Assembly (NCBI GenBank): GCA_009746045.1 | Contig: RPFO01000814.1 | Location: forward strand, 126,001 to 180,000 | Reading direction: 5' to 3' | Source: Mesostigma viride | Taxonomy: Eukaryota > Streptophyta > Mesostigmatophyceae > Mesostigmatales > Mesostigmataceae | DNA length: 54,000 bases | Part shown: positions 1-9,522 of the stretch, one piece after another | How positions within the stretch are numbered: position 1 is the stretch's first letter | Layout of the letters: each line of letters opens with the position of its first letter | Notes under the pieces: generated by a model | Database searches by the model: none | The model's input: the letters and a program-made list of their open reading frames with translations, nothing else | What the model was told of the DNA's origin: nothing | Program-made: the position numbers and the translations under genes

Positions 1-1
1 A

Positions 2-3000
2 CCCGAACTTGGATCTGATGTGGATGTGTGCCCAGGTTGCTGGGAGCCCCGCCACCCGTTACCTGCAGGGGGACGCTGCAACAAGCCCAGGAAGGGAGCC
101 TCGACGGGGCGCACCCCAAAACAAGCCAGCACTCAGGACGACTGTAAGTCTCCTGTACCCTGGTTTCTTAATGGCCGTGTACCCTCTATTTGCTCTGTAT
201 TGCCTGACAGTGAGGACGTGGATTGGGACCTGGCTTATGACATGACGTTAGCACAGGTGGCCCAAGACCCCACTATAGCCTCCTTAGATGCAGCAGCAGA
301 TAAGGTTATATCCTATGCCAGGTTAGCCCAGCAGCTACACAAGGCAATGGGGCATGAGGCAGTGGCAGAAAGGCTGGCCAATAAAATTGATGGCCGTGAC
401 CTGGAACAGATGTGCAGGCATGTCAGGAAGCACTGTGAAGCGTGCCAACTGCATGCACCTAAACCCAAGAGATGGCATGTGGCCACCCCACCACTGGCTA
501 GAGGAAAGCTAGTAGGGGATGTGATACACCTGGTGAAGGACACGGTGTATTACTTGGTCCTAAAAGATGCCTGGTCTAGGTTTGTTGTGATAGAACCCTT
601 GCCAGGCATGGCCAATGAACAACTGCACAGAGCCCTGCTGATTGCACTAGCACGGTATCATCCTCAGGAAAAACTAATGCTGGATCAGCAGTTCACGTGG
701 ATACAAGATTATCCTGATCTGCCCAAGATAGACATTGCTGGGGCTCAAGATCATGAACGCCAGGGGATGATTGAACGTACCATGCGTGCTATCAGGGACC
801 TCATAAAGAAAAATGAGTCCAGGACAGCAGAGTCTGGGAGCTATGCTGATAGGACAGCGTGGGCAGCTGAGGTGTGCAGAACTCTGAACACCAAACCCCT
901 CATGTCTTCTCCTTTTGGTGAAATCACACCAATTGGCCTGCAATCAGGTAGCTACTCTCAGGAGGTACTAGACCACTACAACACGCAAAGGCAACACTTG
1001 GCCAAGTTGCTGGCAAAAAAGGATAAAAGTAATGCCAGGCCTGTGTTTGAAGTGGGGGATCAGGTACTCTACTATAGGGAGGGGGAAGGGAACAAAGCCC
1101 ACTCTGGTAGATGGCATGGTCCAGCTGAAATCATCAGGTTGTCAGAAACAGGTGACACGGTGACTATTCAGCATCACAGAGAGCGAATGGTTGGCAAGCA
1201 TAGACTGAAGCTTTATTACCCTCCTTTGGCAGACGTGTCAGGGGTAGAATTCTTGGACATGGATTCAGAGCCTCAGTCTGGTGGGTTGGTCTCACCCAGT
1301 GAACTGGCCAGGGACATAGCTGATGCAAGCAACACAACCATAGACGCTCCTGTGTTCCTCAGTGGTGCAGCCCCACCACAGCCCAATGGTCCAACTGGGC
1401 AGGAGGAACGTGCACTGGATGAGCAGCAGGTCGCTCCTCCCTCATCTCAGGAACAGCCACAAGTAGCAGCAGATCCTGTTGTCCCCAGGAATAAATTTGC
1501 TGAGGCTCTAAAAGCTCTACATAGAGCACACACTGCCAAGGCACAAATGGCAGCAGGTGCAGCACAAGTCAATGCTGTGGGTGAATCTAACCAGGATCCC
1601 AGTATTCTGGCAGTAGACACACAGGCACAGGTGAGCATCATCAGTGCACAAGCTGTATCTGGCCTAAGTCTGCAACGCTCGCCCTGGGCTAGAGTGTCAG
1701 ATTTTTCAGGCAAAACAAAAATGGCAGTCAAAGGCCAAGTGCTAATTCCCATTCTGGGTGTGCCCACTCCCTTCCAGGTAGTAGAGGGCTACAAGGGGAA
1801 TGCACTGCTGGGGGAACCATTTGTCTCATACCCTGGAGTAGTCATCTCAGCTGGGAGGTTGAGTGTGACTGGGGTGGGGCAGGTCACCCTGGACCATTTT
1901 AAAATTCCTTTAACACAGATCAGTGATGGCCTGGAAGCAGCCATCAATGCTGTCAACATAAAATACCTCCCAGGTCAGGAACCCTGTGTTGATTCCCTCA
2001 TTCATTCTCAGAAGCTACACCCCTCTGCGTTTGGGCTTGGTAGATGGGACATAGCGTCCATGTCTCCCTTGTCCTATGATGATGTGGTCAAAGACTGTCA
2101 AACGCAGATTGGTTTTCTGAAATGGATGGAAGCCTTTAACAGGGCTAGAGAGGAATGGGTTTGTCCTGATCCACGTAGCAAGTCCCAGGTACCACCTGTA
2201 ACACCGATTGAGGCACTGCCACAAGGGGCCAGAAAGCTCAGACTGAAGTTTGTCTGCAAGCATAAACCCCAGGCAGATGGGACACCTCCCATTTTTCATG
2301 CCAGACCTTGTGTCACGGAGTTCAGGGGCTCCACTGAGCTAACAGAGGCTGAACTGTATACCCCTGGTATTCAGCAGACGTCTCTTAAGGTCCTGTTGGC
2401 CACTTTCCTTCACCATCTGAATGCTGGTAAGGACTACGTGTGTAAAGCCACTGACATTAAACGAGCCTTCCTTAAAGGCAACCCTGACATAGCCCAAAAG
2501 GTGTGGAGGGGTCAAGTCTATGTGGTAAACACTCCCAAAGTCTGGTCTGGGGACATCAAGGAACCTCATCTAAGGCCTAACTTGGGGGTAGAAGGGCTTC
2601 AGTCAGCACCTAAAATTTTTAGGCTGTCTGCCCAAGAGGTCTTCCTGAAGCTGGGGGCCCAGTATGATGATATTGACCCTTGTTTCTTCACCATCCCTCA
2701 TCCTGCTGGTATGATGATGTTTGTGTGGCATGGGGATGATCAGCTCATTACTGGTCCCAGGGCAGCTGTGGAGGATTTCATTGCTCAAGTGTCTGCTAGC
2801 TTTGAATTAGGCAAGCAGCTGGAGCTGGGGAAAGATCCTGTCAAGTTCTGTGGCATCATTCTGAACCTGTTTAAGGAGCAGAAGGAGTGGGTGTGTTCTC
2901 TCAAAGCATCCCCTGAGTATGTCATGTCTTGCAAAGATGTTCTTCCCTCTGACATCACTCCTGATCTCTGTCCCACTATTAGGGGTAAGCTAGGTTGGCT

Positions 3001-3160
3001 GTGTGCCACTTGTGCTCCTCATCTGGCCGTGGTCAGCAGAGTGGATGATGATGTCCTCATGGAGGTAGGGTCTAGGGCTATTAAACAGGTGTTACATGAT
3101 GGCCCTCCCCTTATTCTTCATGCCTTGGATCTGTTCCAACCCATCACATCACATGCATGA
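2..3160 (+). CDS. Divergent Ty1/copia-like Pol polyprotein (integrase, protease-like, reverse transcriptase), 5' end outside window
   Basis: The frame is open from the first bases, so the protein begins upstream; numbering here is from base 20. An integrase zinc-binding region (H and MGH near 107-111, CEAC near 140) is followed by an integrase core with D in GDVIHL (about 167), D in LMLDQQ (about 222) and E in GMIER (about 252), then an integrase C-terminal module (VFEVGDQV, about 342). A retropepsin-like stretch comes next (AVDTQAQVSIIS near 533, LLGEPF near 600). A copia-type reverse transcriptase closes it, with ATDIKRAFLKGN near 810 and WHGDDQLI near 905 in place of the usual YVDD. Known copia elements place protease before integrase, so the order here is odd. 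Identification as a retroelement Pol is firm; whether it is active is unknown. RNase H follows in another frame. Confidence 0.85.
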   Translation, partial: PELGSDVDVCPGCWEPRHPLPAGGRCNKPRKGASTGRTPKQASTQDDCKSPVPWFLNGRVPSICSVLPDSEDVDWDLAYDMTLAQVAQDPTIASLDAAADKVISYARLAQQLHKAMGHEAVAERLANKIDGRDLEQMCRHVRKHCEACQLHAPKPKRWHVATPPLARGKLVGDVIHLVKDTVYYLVLKDAWSRFVVIEPLPGMANEQLHRALLIALARYHPQEKLMLDQQFTWIQDYPDLPKIDIAGAQDHERQGMIERTMRAIRDLIKKNESRTAESGSYADRTAWAAEVCRTLNTKPLMSSPFGEITPIGLQSGSYSQEVLDHYNTQRQHLAKLLAKKDKSNARPVFEVGDQVLYYREGEGNKAHSGRWHGPAEIIRLSETGDTVTIQHHRERMVGKHRLKLYYPPLADVSGVEFLDMDSEPQSGGLVSPSELARDIADASNTTIDAPVFLSGAAPPQPNGPTGQEERALDEQQVAPPSSQEQPQVAADPVVPRNKFAEALKALHRAHTAKAQMAAGAAQVNAVGESNQDPSILAVDTQAQVSIISAQAVSGLSLQRSPWARVSDFSGKTKMAVKGQVLIPILGVPTPFQVVEGYKGNALLGEPFVSYPGVVISAGRLSVTGVGQVTLDHFKIPLTQISDGLEAAINAVNIKYLPGQEPCVDSLIHSQKLHPSAFGLGRWDIASMSPLSYDDVVKDCQTQIGFLKWMEAFNRAREEWVCPDPRSKSQVPPVTPIEALPQGARKLRLKFVCKHKPQADGTPPIFHARPCVTEFRGSTELTEAELYTPGIQQTSLKVLLATFLHHLNAGKDYVCKATDIKRAFLKGNPDIAQKVWRGQVYVVNTPKVWSGDIKEPHLRPNLGVEGLQSAPKIFRLSAQEVFLKLGAQYDDIDPCFFTIPHPAGMMMFVWHGDDQLITGPRAAVEDFIAQVSASFELGKQLELGKDPVKFCGIILNLFKEQKEWVCSLKASPEYVMSCKDVLPSDITPDLCPTIRGKLGWLCATCAPHLAVVSRVDDDVLMEVGSRAIKQVLHDGPPLILHALDLFQPITSHA

Positions 3161-3642
3161 TGGACAGTTCCATGGAGTCACGGGTAGTCACTAAGGTACA
3201 AGCCAGAGAGGCAGGTCTCTTTATGTTGTCTAACCCCACTGGCAAGCAGTCTTTGGTTTCCTGGTTCAGCAGACTCCACAAGCGCAAGGCAGTCAGCAGC
3301 AATGTAGCTGAATGCCGTGCTGTGGTATCTGCTGTGTTACATGCCAGGTACTTGAACCATCTGCTGGTGTGGTTGCAGCATCAGGCTGGTAGTTATGCTG
3401 GTGTCAAATCCCATCTGCTGACTGACAGTCAATCCCTTCTCTCTTTCCTGGACAACCCCTTGGCTGTGCACACCGATTTGGACTGGATTGTCCTCAAGCA
3501 GGAGTGTACCTATCTGGAGTCCAAGACTCACATCCGAGACCCTGACAATGCAGCAGATGCACTCACAAAAGTGCCACAGGCTGCAGGGCCTCAGTACAGA
3601 GTCCTATACACGCTGATGAACCCATACAATGGCAGAGGGTGA
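3157..3642 (+). CDS. RNase H domain of the copia-like element, in the -1 frame
   Basis: This 161-residue frame completes the upstream Pol. It shows the copia RNase H pattern: an early Asp (MMDSS), the AECRA glutamate, LLTDSQSL with the third acidic residue, and the C-terminal DPDNAADALTK motif. Its ATG overlaps the TGA of the upstream frame as ATGA, and the shift is -1. In ordinary copia elements reverse transcriptase and RNase H are one chain. The overlap could therefore be a stop-start or frameshift device, or just a disabling indel. The preceding frame ends where the RNase H should begin, so little or no coding sequence is missing. Confidence 0.8.
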   Translation: MMDSSMESRVVTKVQAREAGLFMLSNPTGKQSLVSWFSRLHKRKAVSSNVAECRAVVSAVLHARYLNHLLVWLQHQAGSYAGVKSHLLTDSQSLLSFLDNPLAVHTDLDWIVLKQECTYLESKTHIRDPDNAADALTKVPQAAGPQYRVLYTLMNPYNGRG

Positions 3643-4107
3643 AGTGCCTCAGCCTAGGGCTATTAGCACCAGATAGGAGGGTGGTCATGGGGTGGCAGGG
3701 TCTGAAGTGTCCCACCCGTAAGACTCTCTTTGCGTCATTAAAGCTTGAGGTCAGAAGGGTCCTCCTTTATTGATGGCTTGTTCTTTGTCAATAAAACGTG
3801 TGGTCATATTTTTCTGGCAATGGTTTTCCCAACACAGGCACCCAACCAGTGGGGATGTTGTATCCAACACGGAGGAGCTATGGGCGCTTTTATAAATGCA
3901 TCTCTTTCAGTGTCCTGGTTGTCCCTGTGGGAACCTTGCTTATCAGTAGTGGTTGGCATATGAGTGGGTTGTGGGAAGAGTCTTCCCCTCACTCCCCAAA
4001 GAAAAGTAATAATGGGAGTTATTCTAGGGCTTCAGGCCTAGACTATCAGTACACGTGGCGTTGTCCCCGTCTCCCAAGTGGGATACGGACATGGACGGTA
4101 GTGTAGT
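3643..4107 (+). other. 3' flank of the copia-like element, probable 3' LTR region
   Basis: No gene is seen. A purine-rich tract (GGAGGGTGGTCATGGGGTGG, about 3676-3698) lies 35 bp after the RNase H stop and could be the polypurine tract that precedes a 3' LTR. AATAAA occurs near 3790. The matching 5' LTR is outside the window, so LTR limits cannot be set. Confidence 0.35.
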
Positions 4108-4114
4108 ACACTGG

Positions 4115-4191
4115 ACATATCTCTACTAGGATTTAGATCCGCACGTGCCATGATGGGCACGTGGGTGCTAGATATTAGCACTGAGATATGT
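4115..4191. repeat. Compound imperfect hairpin
   Basis: Outer arms ACATATCTC (4115-4123) and GAGATATGT (4183-4191) enclose two smaller hairpins: CACGTGCC/GGCACGTG (4142-4149/4156-4163) and GTGCTA/TAGCAC (4165-4170/4176-4181). It could be a remnant of a small inverted-repeat element. The surrounding 4.2-4.43 kb shows no gene. Confidence 0.55.
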
Positions 4192-4487
4192 AGTGCACAC
4201 GCACGTGGGTATTCACGTGGTAGGGTTTATGAGCTGTGATGCAGACCACAAGGTGGTTGCAGTGCTAGTCCTGTACGGAGGTCCTAGGGGAGGTCCAGGA
4301 CCTCCACGTAGTGCTGTTAGGCAGTCGTTGCCTGTGGGCATCGTATCAGTCCTAGCTGGAGTAGATCTAGCTGGACGGAGCCAGCACCTCATTGGTTAGC
4401 ACTAGTACAGGATAGCTAGGTTACCCTAACCTACGTGCCCATGCAATCCAGCTTGGCAAGCTTGCATGGATTGATATATGCCAGCCA

Positions 4488-5556
4488 TTGCATAATCCAA
4501 CACACGTTCGCATCCATTTGCACGAGTGCATTAACTTATTTGATTTCGGCGACAGTTCGAAGGTGTTCTCTGATAACGGCGTTACTCCCATTGCCCATGG
4601 ACAGTATATTCAGCGAATCAACTCGTCCATCGGTAATCACACGCTAACATATGGAGGATCTGGTAGCACGACCTCTAGACCTGAGTGGGTATCTGGGACG
4701 CCAGAGAATTCCACGATTACGAAGACATACTGCAAGTTGAACGTCATCAACAACAACTTCTCTCGCAAGCAGCTCATATCATCATACTCGTCAGCCGGCG
4801 GCAAGTTTACAGCTGTCTGGGTCAGCTATTGCCCTGGTCCTTCATGGGGCCTTACGACTGGCTCTTGTGCCATGTGGTATGCCGGGAGCGCTGCCAGTCA
4901 TATTGGAGTCGACCGCGTGTTCAAAAGCACATACCTGACAGGCTCTGGAGACAACCTGGCCGGTGTCAATTTTGACCCTTTGCTGTATAGCGTGATGCCT
5001 ACACGTTCGTATGTCCAGGCTCTTCGCGTGTCAGCTACCGAGAAGTCCTCTTGGTTCAGAGGAATGAAAAGAGGATGGGTGTCATCCACTCCTGTATCGG
5101 CGAACAATCAGATTAAAAATAGGGGCTACCGATGTGCGACAGAACAGCGCGATGATAGGAGAATTCAGATGGTACGACTTCGCACTCCCCGATGACGTCC
5201 TCGTGTCTATAGCGCAGGAGATGGATGCGAAATGGGGGTGTGGGACCTGGAACGACATCACGCCACCAACTGTCTTCCTCACAACAACCAGTTCTACTCC
5301 GTCGACAAGCCCCGTGTCGGTAACGGCGACCTTTAGCGAACAGATGCAGGATTTGACTGTCGACGACATAACAGTGACAAACGGTACAGTGACACAGCTT
5401 TCCAACGTCGGTTTGAAGGTGTTCACTATCACGGTGACCCCACAAACTCCATACTCGTTATCAACGGTGATGATTGCCGCCAACAGGGCCATAGACATCG
5501 CCGGAAATGGAAACAACGAGTCGAACCTTTTGGGATTCACGTACACACCGCCTTAA
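4488..5556 (+). pseudogene. LamG-like plus Ig-like domain protein, broken by a frameshift
   Basis: Two overlapping frames (4488-5195 and a second running from about 5101 to 5556) appear to be one protein. The second frame reads through LKIGATDV and GEFRWYDFALPDDVL, which resembles the end of a concanavalin/LamG-type domain. It continues into an Ig-like beta-sandwich rich in T, S and V (about 5260-5550: PPTVFLTT, VTATFSE, VDDITVTNGTV, then a closing AIDIAGNGN segment). The join lies near 5095-5112. Such surface-adhesion architectures are common in large DNA viruses and bacteria. No intron is needed. The N-terminal half is not recognised. It may be a decayed viral insertion or carry a sequencing error. 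Confidence 0.5.
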
Positions 5557-5570
5557 AACGGATCCGTTTT
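5555..5570. terminator. 16-bp perfect palindrome with T-run overlapping a stop codon
   Basis: AAAACGGATCCGTTTT is its own reverse complement and is followed by two more T. It starts inside the TAA of the Ig-like frame, 46 bp before the next ATG. Hairpins directly after stop codons mark transcript ends in several giant viruses; that role here is inference. Confidence 0.45.
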
Positions 5571-5615
5571 TTGCTTACCATGCCAACTATTATCTCTCAT
5601 AAGATGTAATAAACT

Positions 5616-6128
5616 ATGGACTATCCCACGTATTACCAATACGTCGTCGACTTCAAAGGGATGACGCCAACGATTGACGGAAGAACCGGGCTGTGTTATT
5701 TCAACGTCAAACCAGACCCACGTGCTCCTGTCATCGACAGCACCTGGCGCGGTGGCGCTCATTGGGTTGGATTTGATTTCGTCGAGAACCGCGATAATTA
5801 CAAGGTCATTGGCCTAGTTTCTCCTAGTTTCTTGGGCGGTGAGCAAAATCCGGGGGAATGCGTCGTTCTGTGCTCTGAACAGATGGAAATCGGCGGAGAA
5901 GGTATACCTCTGTACGAATTTTCGCCAAACGCGCATTCGTTCTATAACCTCAAGGACCCATACCTGTTCAGACACGGAGGACAGCTGGTGATCGGTCTAG
6001 TTCACATCGACAGAGAGGAAGAGGATACCGACAACTACAAACCAGTTGGTAGTTTCCGATCGTTTGTGTGCATCTTGCGTTTCGAGAAGGTCCGCGGATT
6101 CGATTCGTGTAAATGCCATCACAAGTAG
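5616..6128 (+). CDS. Hypothetical protein in virus-like block
   Basis: An uninterrupted 170-residue frame starts with ATG 60 bp after the previous stop. The protein is globular-looking, rich in aromatic residues and Gly (TWRGGAHWVGFDF, LVSPSFLGG), acidic near the end (DREEEDTDN) and closes with a basic CKCHHK tail. No membrane segment or signal peptide is evident and I do not recognise the family. The short spacers on both sides and lack of introns make it look like part of a compact gene array rather than a host gene. The AT-rich leader (TAATAAACT) directly before the ATG could be promoter or leader sequence. Confidence 0.5.
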   Translation: MDYPTYYQYVVDFKGMTPTIDGRTGLCYFNVKPDPRAPVIDSTWRGGAHWVGFDFVENRDNYKVIGLVSPSFLGGEQNPGECVVLCSEQMEIGGEGIPLYEFSPNAHSFYNLKDPYLFRHGGQLVIGLVHIDREEEDTDNYKPVGSFRSFVCILRFEKVRGFDSCKCHHK

Positions 6129-6221
6129 ACAGGATTAACGCGTAATGACTCAGTGTAAATGGTGCCTGTTATCGTATTGATTAATAAATTATCTTTACAT
6201 GAATCTATAAACGTTTCCAAC

Positions 6222-6599
6222 ATGTTCGTGACCATGAACGACATTCTCAATTGCATCGAGGCCTGCAAACCGGGCAGTGGCGGGTACATCCAGAGCGGCA
6301 CGCAGCGGTCCGTTAACGCCGCAGAAGTCGCGCGAGTTTCTTGCACTGTCGCCGGAAAGCCCGACCCGTACGAGGACAATTACAATCTCGAATTAGACCA
6401 ACTAGACGATCCACGCATCTTCTCGTCGGCTGCTGTGTGCGCCTTGGAAGACGACTCGACTCTGGACGAAATTATCAAGGCGTGCGAGGACTTGGTCGTT
6501 GTATCCATAATGGCCGGCTGCGTCACCGGCAGACGATCCATTTCCTCGTCGACGTTTGACCAAGTGAAGGAACGACTGCAGCTCCTGAGAGGCGATTGA
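6222..6599 (+). CDS. Hypothetical protein in virus-like block
   Basis: The frame is open from 6159, but the ATG at 6222 is favoured because the DNA before it is AT-rich (AATAAATTATC, TATAAACG), like a promoter or leader, and the coding-like composition begins there. The predicted 125-residue protein is acidic, probably helical, with cysteines at both ends of the first third (NCIEACKPG, SCTVAGKP). It ends with a helical segment around VKERLQLL. No family is recognised. It is the third frame in the same direction with short spacers, which supports a shared origin with its two upstream neighbours. Confidence 0.45.
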   Translation: MFVTMNDILNCIEACKPGSGGYIQSGTQRSVNAAEVARVSCTVAGKPDPYEDNYNLELDQLDDPRIFSSAAVCALEDDSTLDEIIKACEDLVVVSIMAGCVTGRRSISSSTFDQVKERLQLLRGD

Positions 6600-6750
6600 C
6601 ACCAAGCCATCCCCCGCTCCTCTCCCGCGACGGCGCAGGAATCCGCAGGAACGCGCAGGCGATCAGGCGTGTGTTTGCGTGTGCTCTTTTCTTGCGTTTT
6701 TCTCTCAGACGTCTCTCTCTCCCGGGTATCGGCATGATGAGCTCGATATA

Positions 6751-6808
6751 GTCGGGTTCTGCTCAACTTTAGATTATAGTTTGTAATAAAATCTGAGCAG
6801 AACCCGAC
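6751..6808. repeat. Long hairpin 1 (15-bp perfect stem, 28-nt loop)
   Basis: Arms 6751-6765 and 6794-6808 are perfect reverse complements (GTCGGGTTCTGCTCA). The loop is AT-rich. It lies about 150 bp after the last virus-like frame. Confidence 0.8.
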
Positions 6809-6974
6809 ACCCCTCTTAAAGCCGTCTCGACTATCGAACAAAAAACGAACAAAGCCAGACAAAAAACACCCGCGAGGACGCAGGACTCGCACGAAAGTTC
6901 CGCGAATTTCCCAGCCGAGGGCCGGATTTTCAGCGACCCGGGTGCGCGCTGGCTCGTGAGCTGGATTTCTCGAT

Positions 6975-7035
6975 GTTCCGCGTGCTGCCCAACTTTTGCA
7001 AGGTTTTGCTATAAAAGTTGGGCAGCACGCGGAAC
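6975..7035. repeat. Long hairpin 2 (23-bp perfect stem, 15-nt loop)
   Basis: Arms 6975-6997 and 7013-7035 pair perfectly over 23 bp, beginning GTTCCGCGTGCTGCCC. The stem sequence is unrelated to hairpins 1 and 3, so this is not a repeat family in sequence, only in shape. Confidence 0.85.
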
Positions 7036-7212
7036 CTTCTCCCCAAGTTCTCGAGCACTCTCACTGCCCGCGATCGGGAAAACAGAGGTCGTATTTTTCG
7101 TGTCGATGTGAATCGCGCGTCCCCCACGAACGACCCGGCCGTCCACGGATGTCCCGCGCGTTCCGCGGTTGGTGCGTGGCGTGGTTTGGGCGATGGTTGA
7201 TGGTTCTGTCAG

Positions 7213-7277
7213 AATAGGCAAAATTGCTCAGAAAGTATTAGTACTATCTTCAAATTCTCTGAGCAATTTTGCCTATT
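7213..7277. repeat. Long hairpin 3 (20-bp perfect stem, 25-nt loop)
   Basis: Arms 7213-7232 and 7258-7277 pair perfectly, starting AATAGGCAAAATTGC. It continues the series at a spacing of 224 and 238 bp from left arm to left arm. Between the hairpins the DNA is GC-rich and no convincing gene is seen. Confidence 0.85.
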
Positions 7278-8607
7278 CCACACACACTCACATGTTGACG
7301 CGGTGTGGTTTTGTGTGACCGGTGACGGATGCCAGCATTTCTATGGCATCCTAAAGCCCCGCGACCCCTGAGCCAGGGTTGGAAGGGGTCGGGAAGGCGT
7401 GGATGCAATGTGACAGATGTCAGTAGCAAGCCAAAACCCCAATATTTTATCACTCAATTTATCACTCAACCATCATCACTCAAGAATGGCTCCCCGGTAC
7501 CCAACACGGCCCCATCACTCAATGAGGGGCTATATATAGGGTTGAAGGTTCCTTTACTCTGTATTGGCACCCACGTGACGCAATCACATGCTTATTAATT
7601 ATTAATTAATTAATGCCCCAACCATACATGATACCATCGCTATACATAGAGGGCCCGGATATAATCCTCATCTGAGCTGTCCTCTACTGCATGTAATGGC
7701 AGTCGAGGCAGTAATGTACGTAGCAGCTATCCTCAGGGGCAATGGCCTCTGGACACCTGCGGACTTCTACTACCCTGGCTATATCAATGGGCCGCGGGGC
7801 CCGTGGGGATAAATAAAACAGGAGCATGCATATGCCCCTCAGGAAGGTGCGTATCGCAGACGGCAGGCCATTAATCTCGTTGTCTATCATGCATGCACAC
7901 TGCGGATAGTCCCATGAACCGGCCTGCATCCTCATTCCTCAAGCAGTTGTGTCACAATAGCTAGGTCCGGGTCACGCCGCGTCGGTGCATGCGGGGCGCG
8001 CGCAAGTTTGACATGCAGTGGGTTGCGACGGGACAAGGGGACCCTGTATTAGAAGTCGAGGTGTCTACCTGGTTGCATGGACAGTCCTAGTAGGCCACCC
8101 CCCCGGCGCAGGGCCCACATCGATCAGTATTCACCTGGTCTCTGCGGGCAAGATGGCCGGCCATGCAGCAAAGAGGAGGCGCGCCGAGGCGGCAGTGTCG
8201 GATGGTGTGTCAGACAAGGGATATGGGTGACAAGAGGTTGAGCTCCCAGTGGAGCTTGGCCCGGGTGCGGCGCTCTTAATTGGTAGCGCCGGACGCCGAG
8301 GATGTGACGGAGCATTCTAGTGACAGATCTGTGAAGGTGCTTGCTCATCGCCTGGTCCAGGGTCCACGCCTGCAGCCGTAGTAAAGGAGGATGCTGCCGG
8401 ACAAGGGCCTTAATTCAGAATGCGCTTCCATCAGAATAAGCCATCGATCGAGTCTCCAATGTCACATCAGATAGCTGACTAGCTGGCACCAAGCCCTCCC
8501 AGCCTGGACGTTATGGCCTCACCTGGCCGGCGTGCCCCATGCAGGCCCAGGCCGCGCGCCGGCGGCAGGGCCGCCACCCGTGGACTTTCCGTTCCGTGAT
8601 AGACTAG
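7278..8607. other. Intergenic, no gene recognised
   Basis: A small hairpin GGATGCCA/TGGCATCC sits near 7327-7351. At about 7571-7613 a CACGTGACGCAATCAC segment followed by a TTAATTAA-rich tail matches the 3' end of the repeat family seen at 10.3 and 31.75 kb. Nothing else was supported. Confidence 0.5.
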
Positions 8608-9522
8608 GCATGGACATGTGCTACCCTATATAGTACCCTCAGCAAGGATGACATCCGCGCAGTGCTGGAGGAGCACGTGACCTGGCCGCTGGCCGAGAAG
8701 CTGACATCGCTGAACACCACGCTCAACACGGTCGAGGCCCGGGTCTCGAATGTGGAAACCCGGGTCGTCCACAAGCTACAACCCCAGTTCACGGCGCTAC
8801 ACACCGCGACGCAGGCTTCGGAAACGCATGCTGCACTTGTCTCTCGACTTAACCAGGTGGAGGGCAAGTGTGGCGTGCTCATGAAGAAGCTTGAGGCCAT
8901 CACCGCCCACACCGAGGCCCTGGCCACACAGGTCCCCAAGATAGCGGAGCAGACGGCAACCATTGCATCCCAGCCACCCCGGCAGGATGCTGGTGACCTC
9001 CCGCCGCTCTCCTACGCGGACCTGCTGCGGTCAGCGACCGCCTCCACCACCGACGCCATCGCCACGAAGCTCCAGGAGCTGGAGGACCACCGCCAGGCCC
9101 AGCAACGGGAGGTCACCGACCGCGCTCGCCGCGAGTGCCGAGTGGTGCTACGTCGCTTCCCCCAGAAGCCAGGTGAGACGTCAACCTCTCTTGCTGACGA
9201 GCTCAAGAACCAGCTTCTTACCCTCATGGGCCTGGTAGGTGAGGTAGAACTGCGTGGGTGCCACCGCCTTCCCCACTCACGGGACAAGGCGGCTCCCCCA
9301 CCAGTCCTACTCACCTTCCCCTCCCCTGAGGATAAGCAGCGGTTCCTCTCTCGTCGCAAGCGGTTGCACGGCCTCACCTGGACGCTGGATGACGACCTCA
9401 CCCCCGCTCAGCAACAGCAGCGACGCGACCTGTGGCCGGAATACCTCCGCCATAAGCAGGACCCCCAGAAGCCCAAGGTGTACTGGAGGGGCGGGGACCT
9501 GATGATCAACCACAAGATGTGA
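8608..9522 (+). CDS. L1-type ORF1p-like RNA-binding protein
   Basis: The frame opens after a TAG at 8605-8607 and has no in-frame ATG until about 8881, so the true start is missing, spliced, or the copy is 5'-truncated. Residues coded by about 8650-8950 form a coiled coil (repeated L/V heptads: LNTTLNTVEARVSNVETRV and onward). An RRM-like section follows (CRVVLRRFPQKPG, then VELRGCHRLPHS), then a C-terminal domain with FPSPEDKQRFLSRRKRL, LTPAQQQQRRDLWPE and a terminal YWRGGDLMINHKM. Coiled coil, RRM, CTD with HRL and the closing R-x-D-x-L-x-x-N type strand is the layout of L1 ORF1 proteins, which coat LINE RNA. The family call rests on motif order. Confidence 0.7.
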   Translation, partial: AWTCATLYSTLSKDDIRAVLEEHVTWPLAEKLTSLNTTLNTVEARVSNVETRVVHKLQPQFTALHTATQASETHAALVSRLNQVEGKCGVLMKKLEAITAHTEALATQVPKIAEQTATIASQPPRQDAGDLPPLSYADLLRSATASTTDAIATKLQELEDHRQAQQREVTDRARRECRVVLRRFPQKPGETSTSLADELKNQLLTLMGLVGEVELRGCHRLPHSRDKAAPPPVLLTFPSPEDKQRFLSRRKRLHGLTWTLDDDLTPAQQQQRRDLWPEYLRHKQDPQKPKVYWRGGDLMINHKM

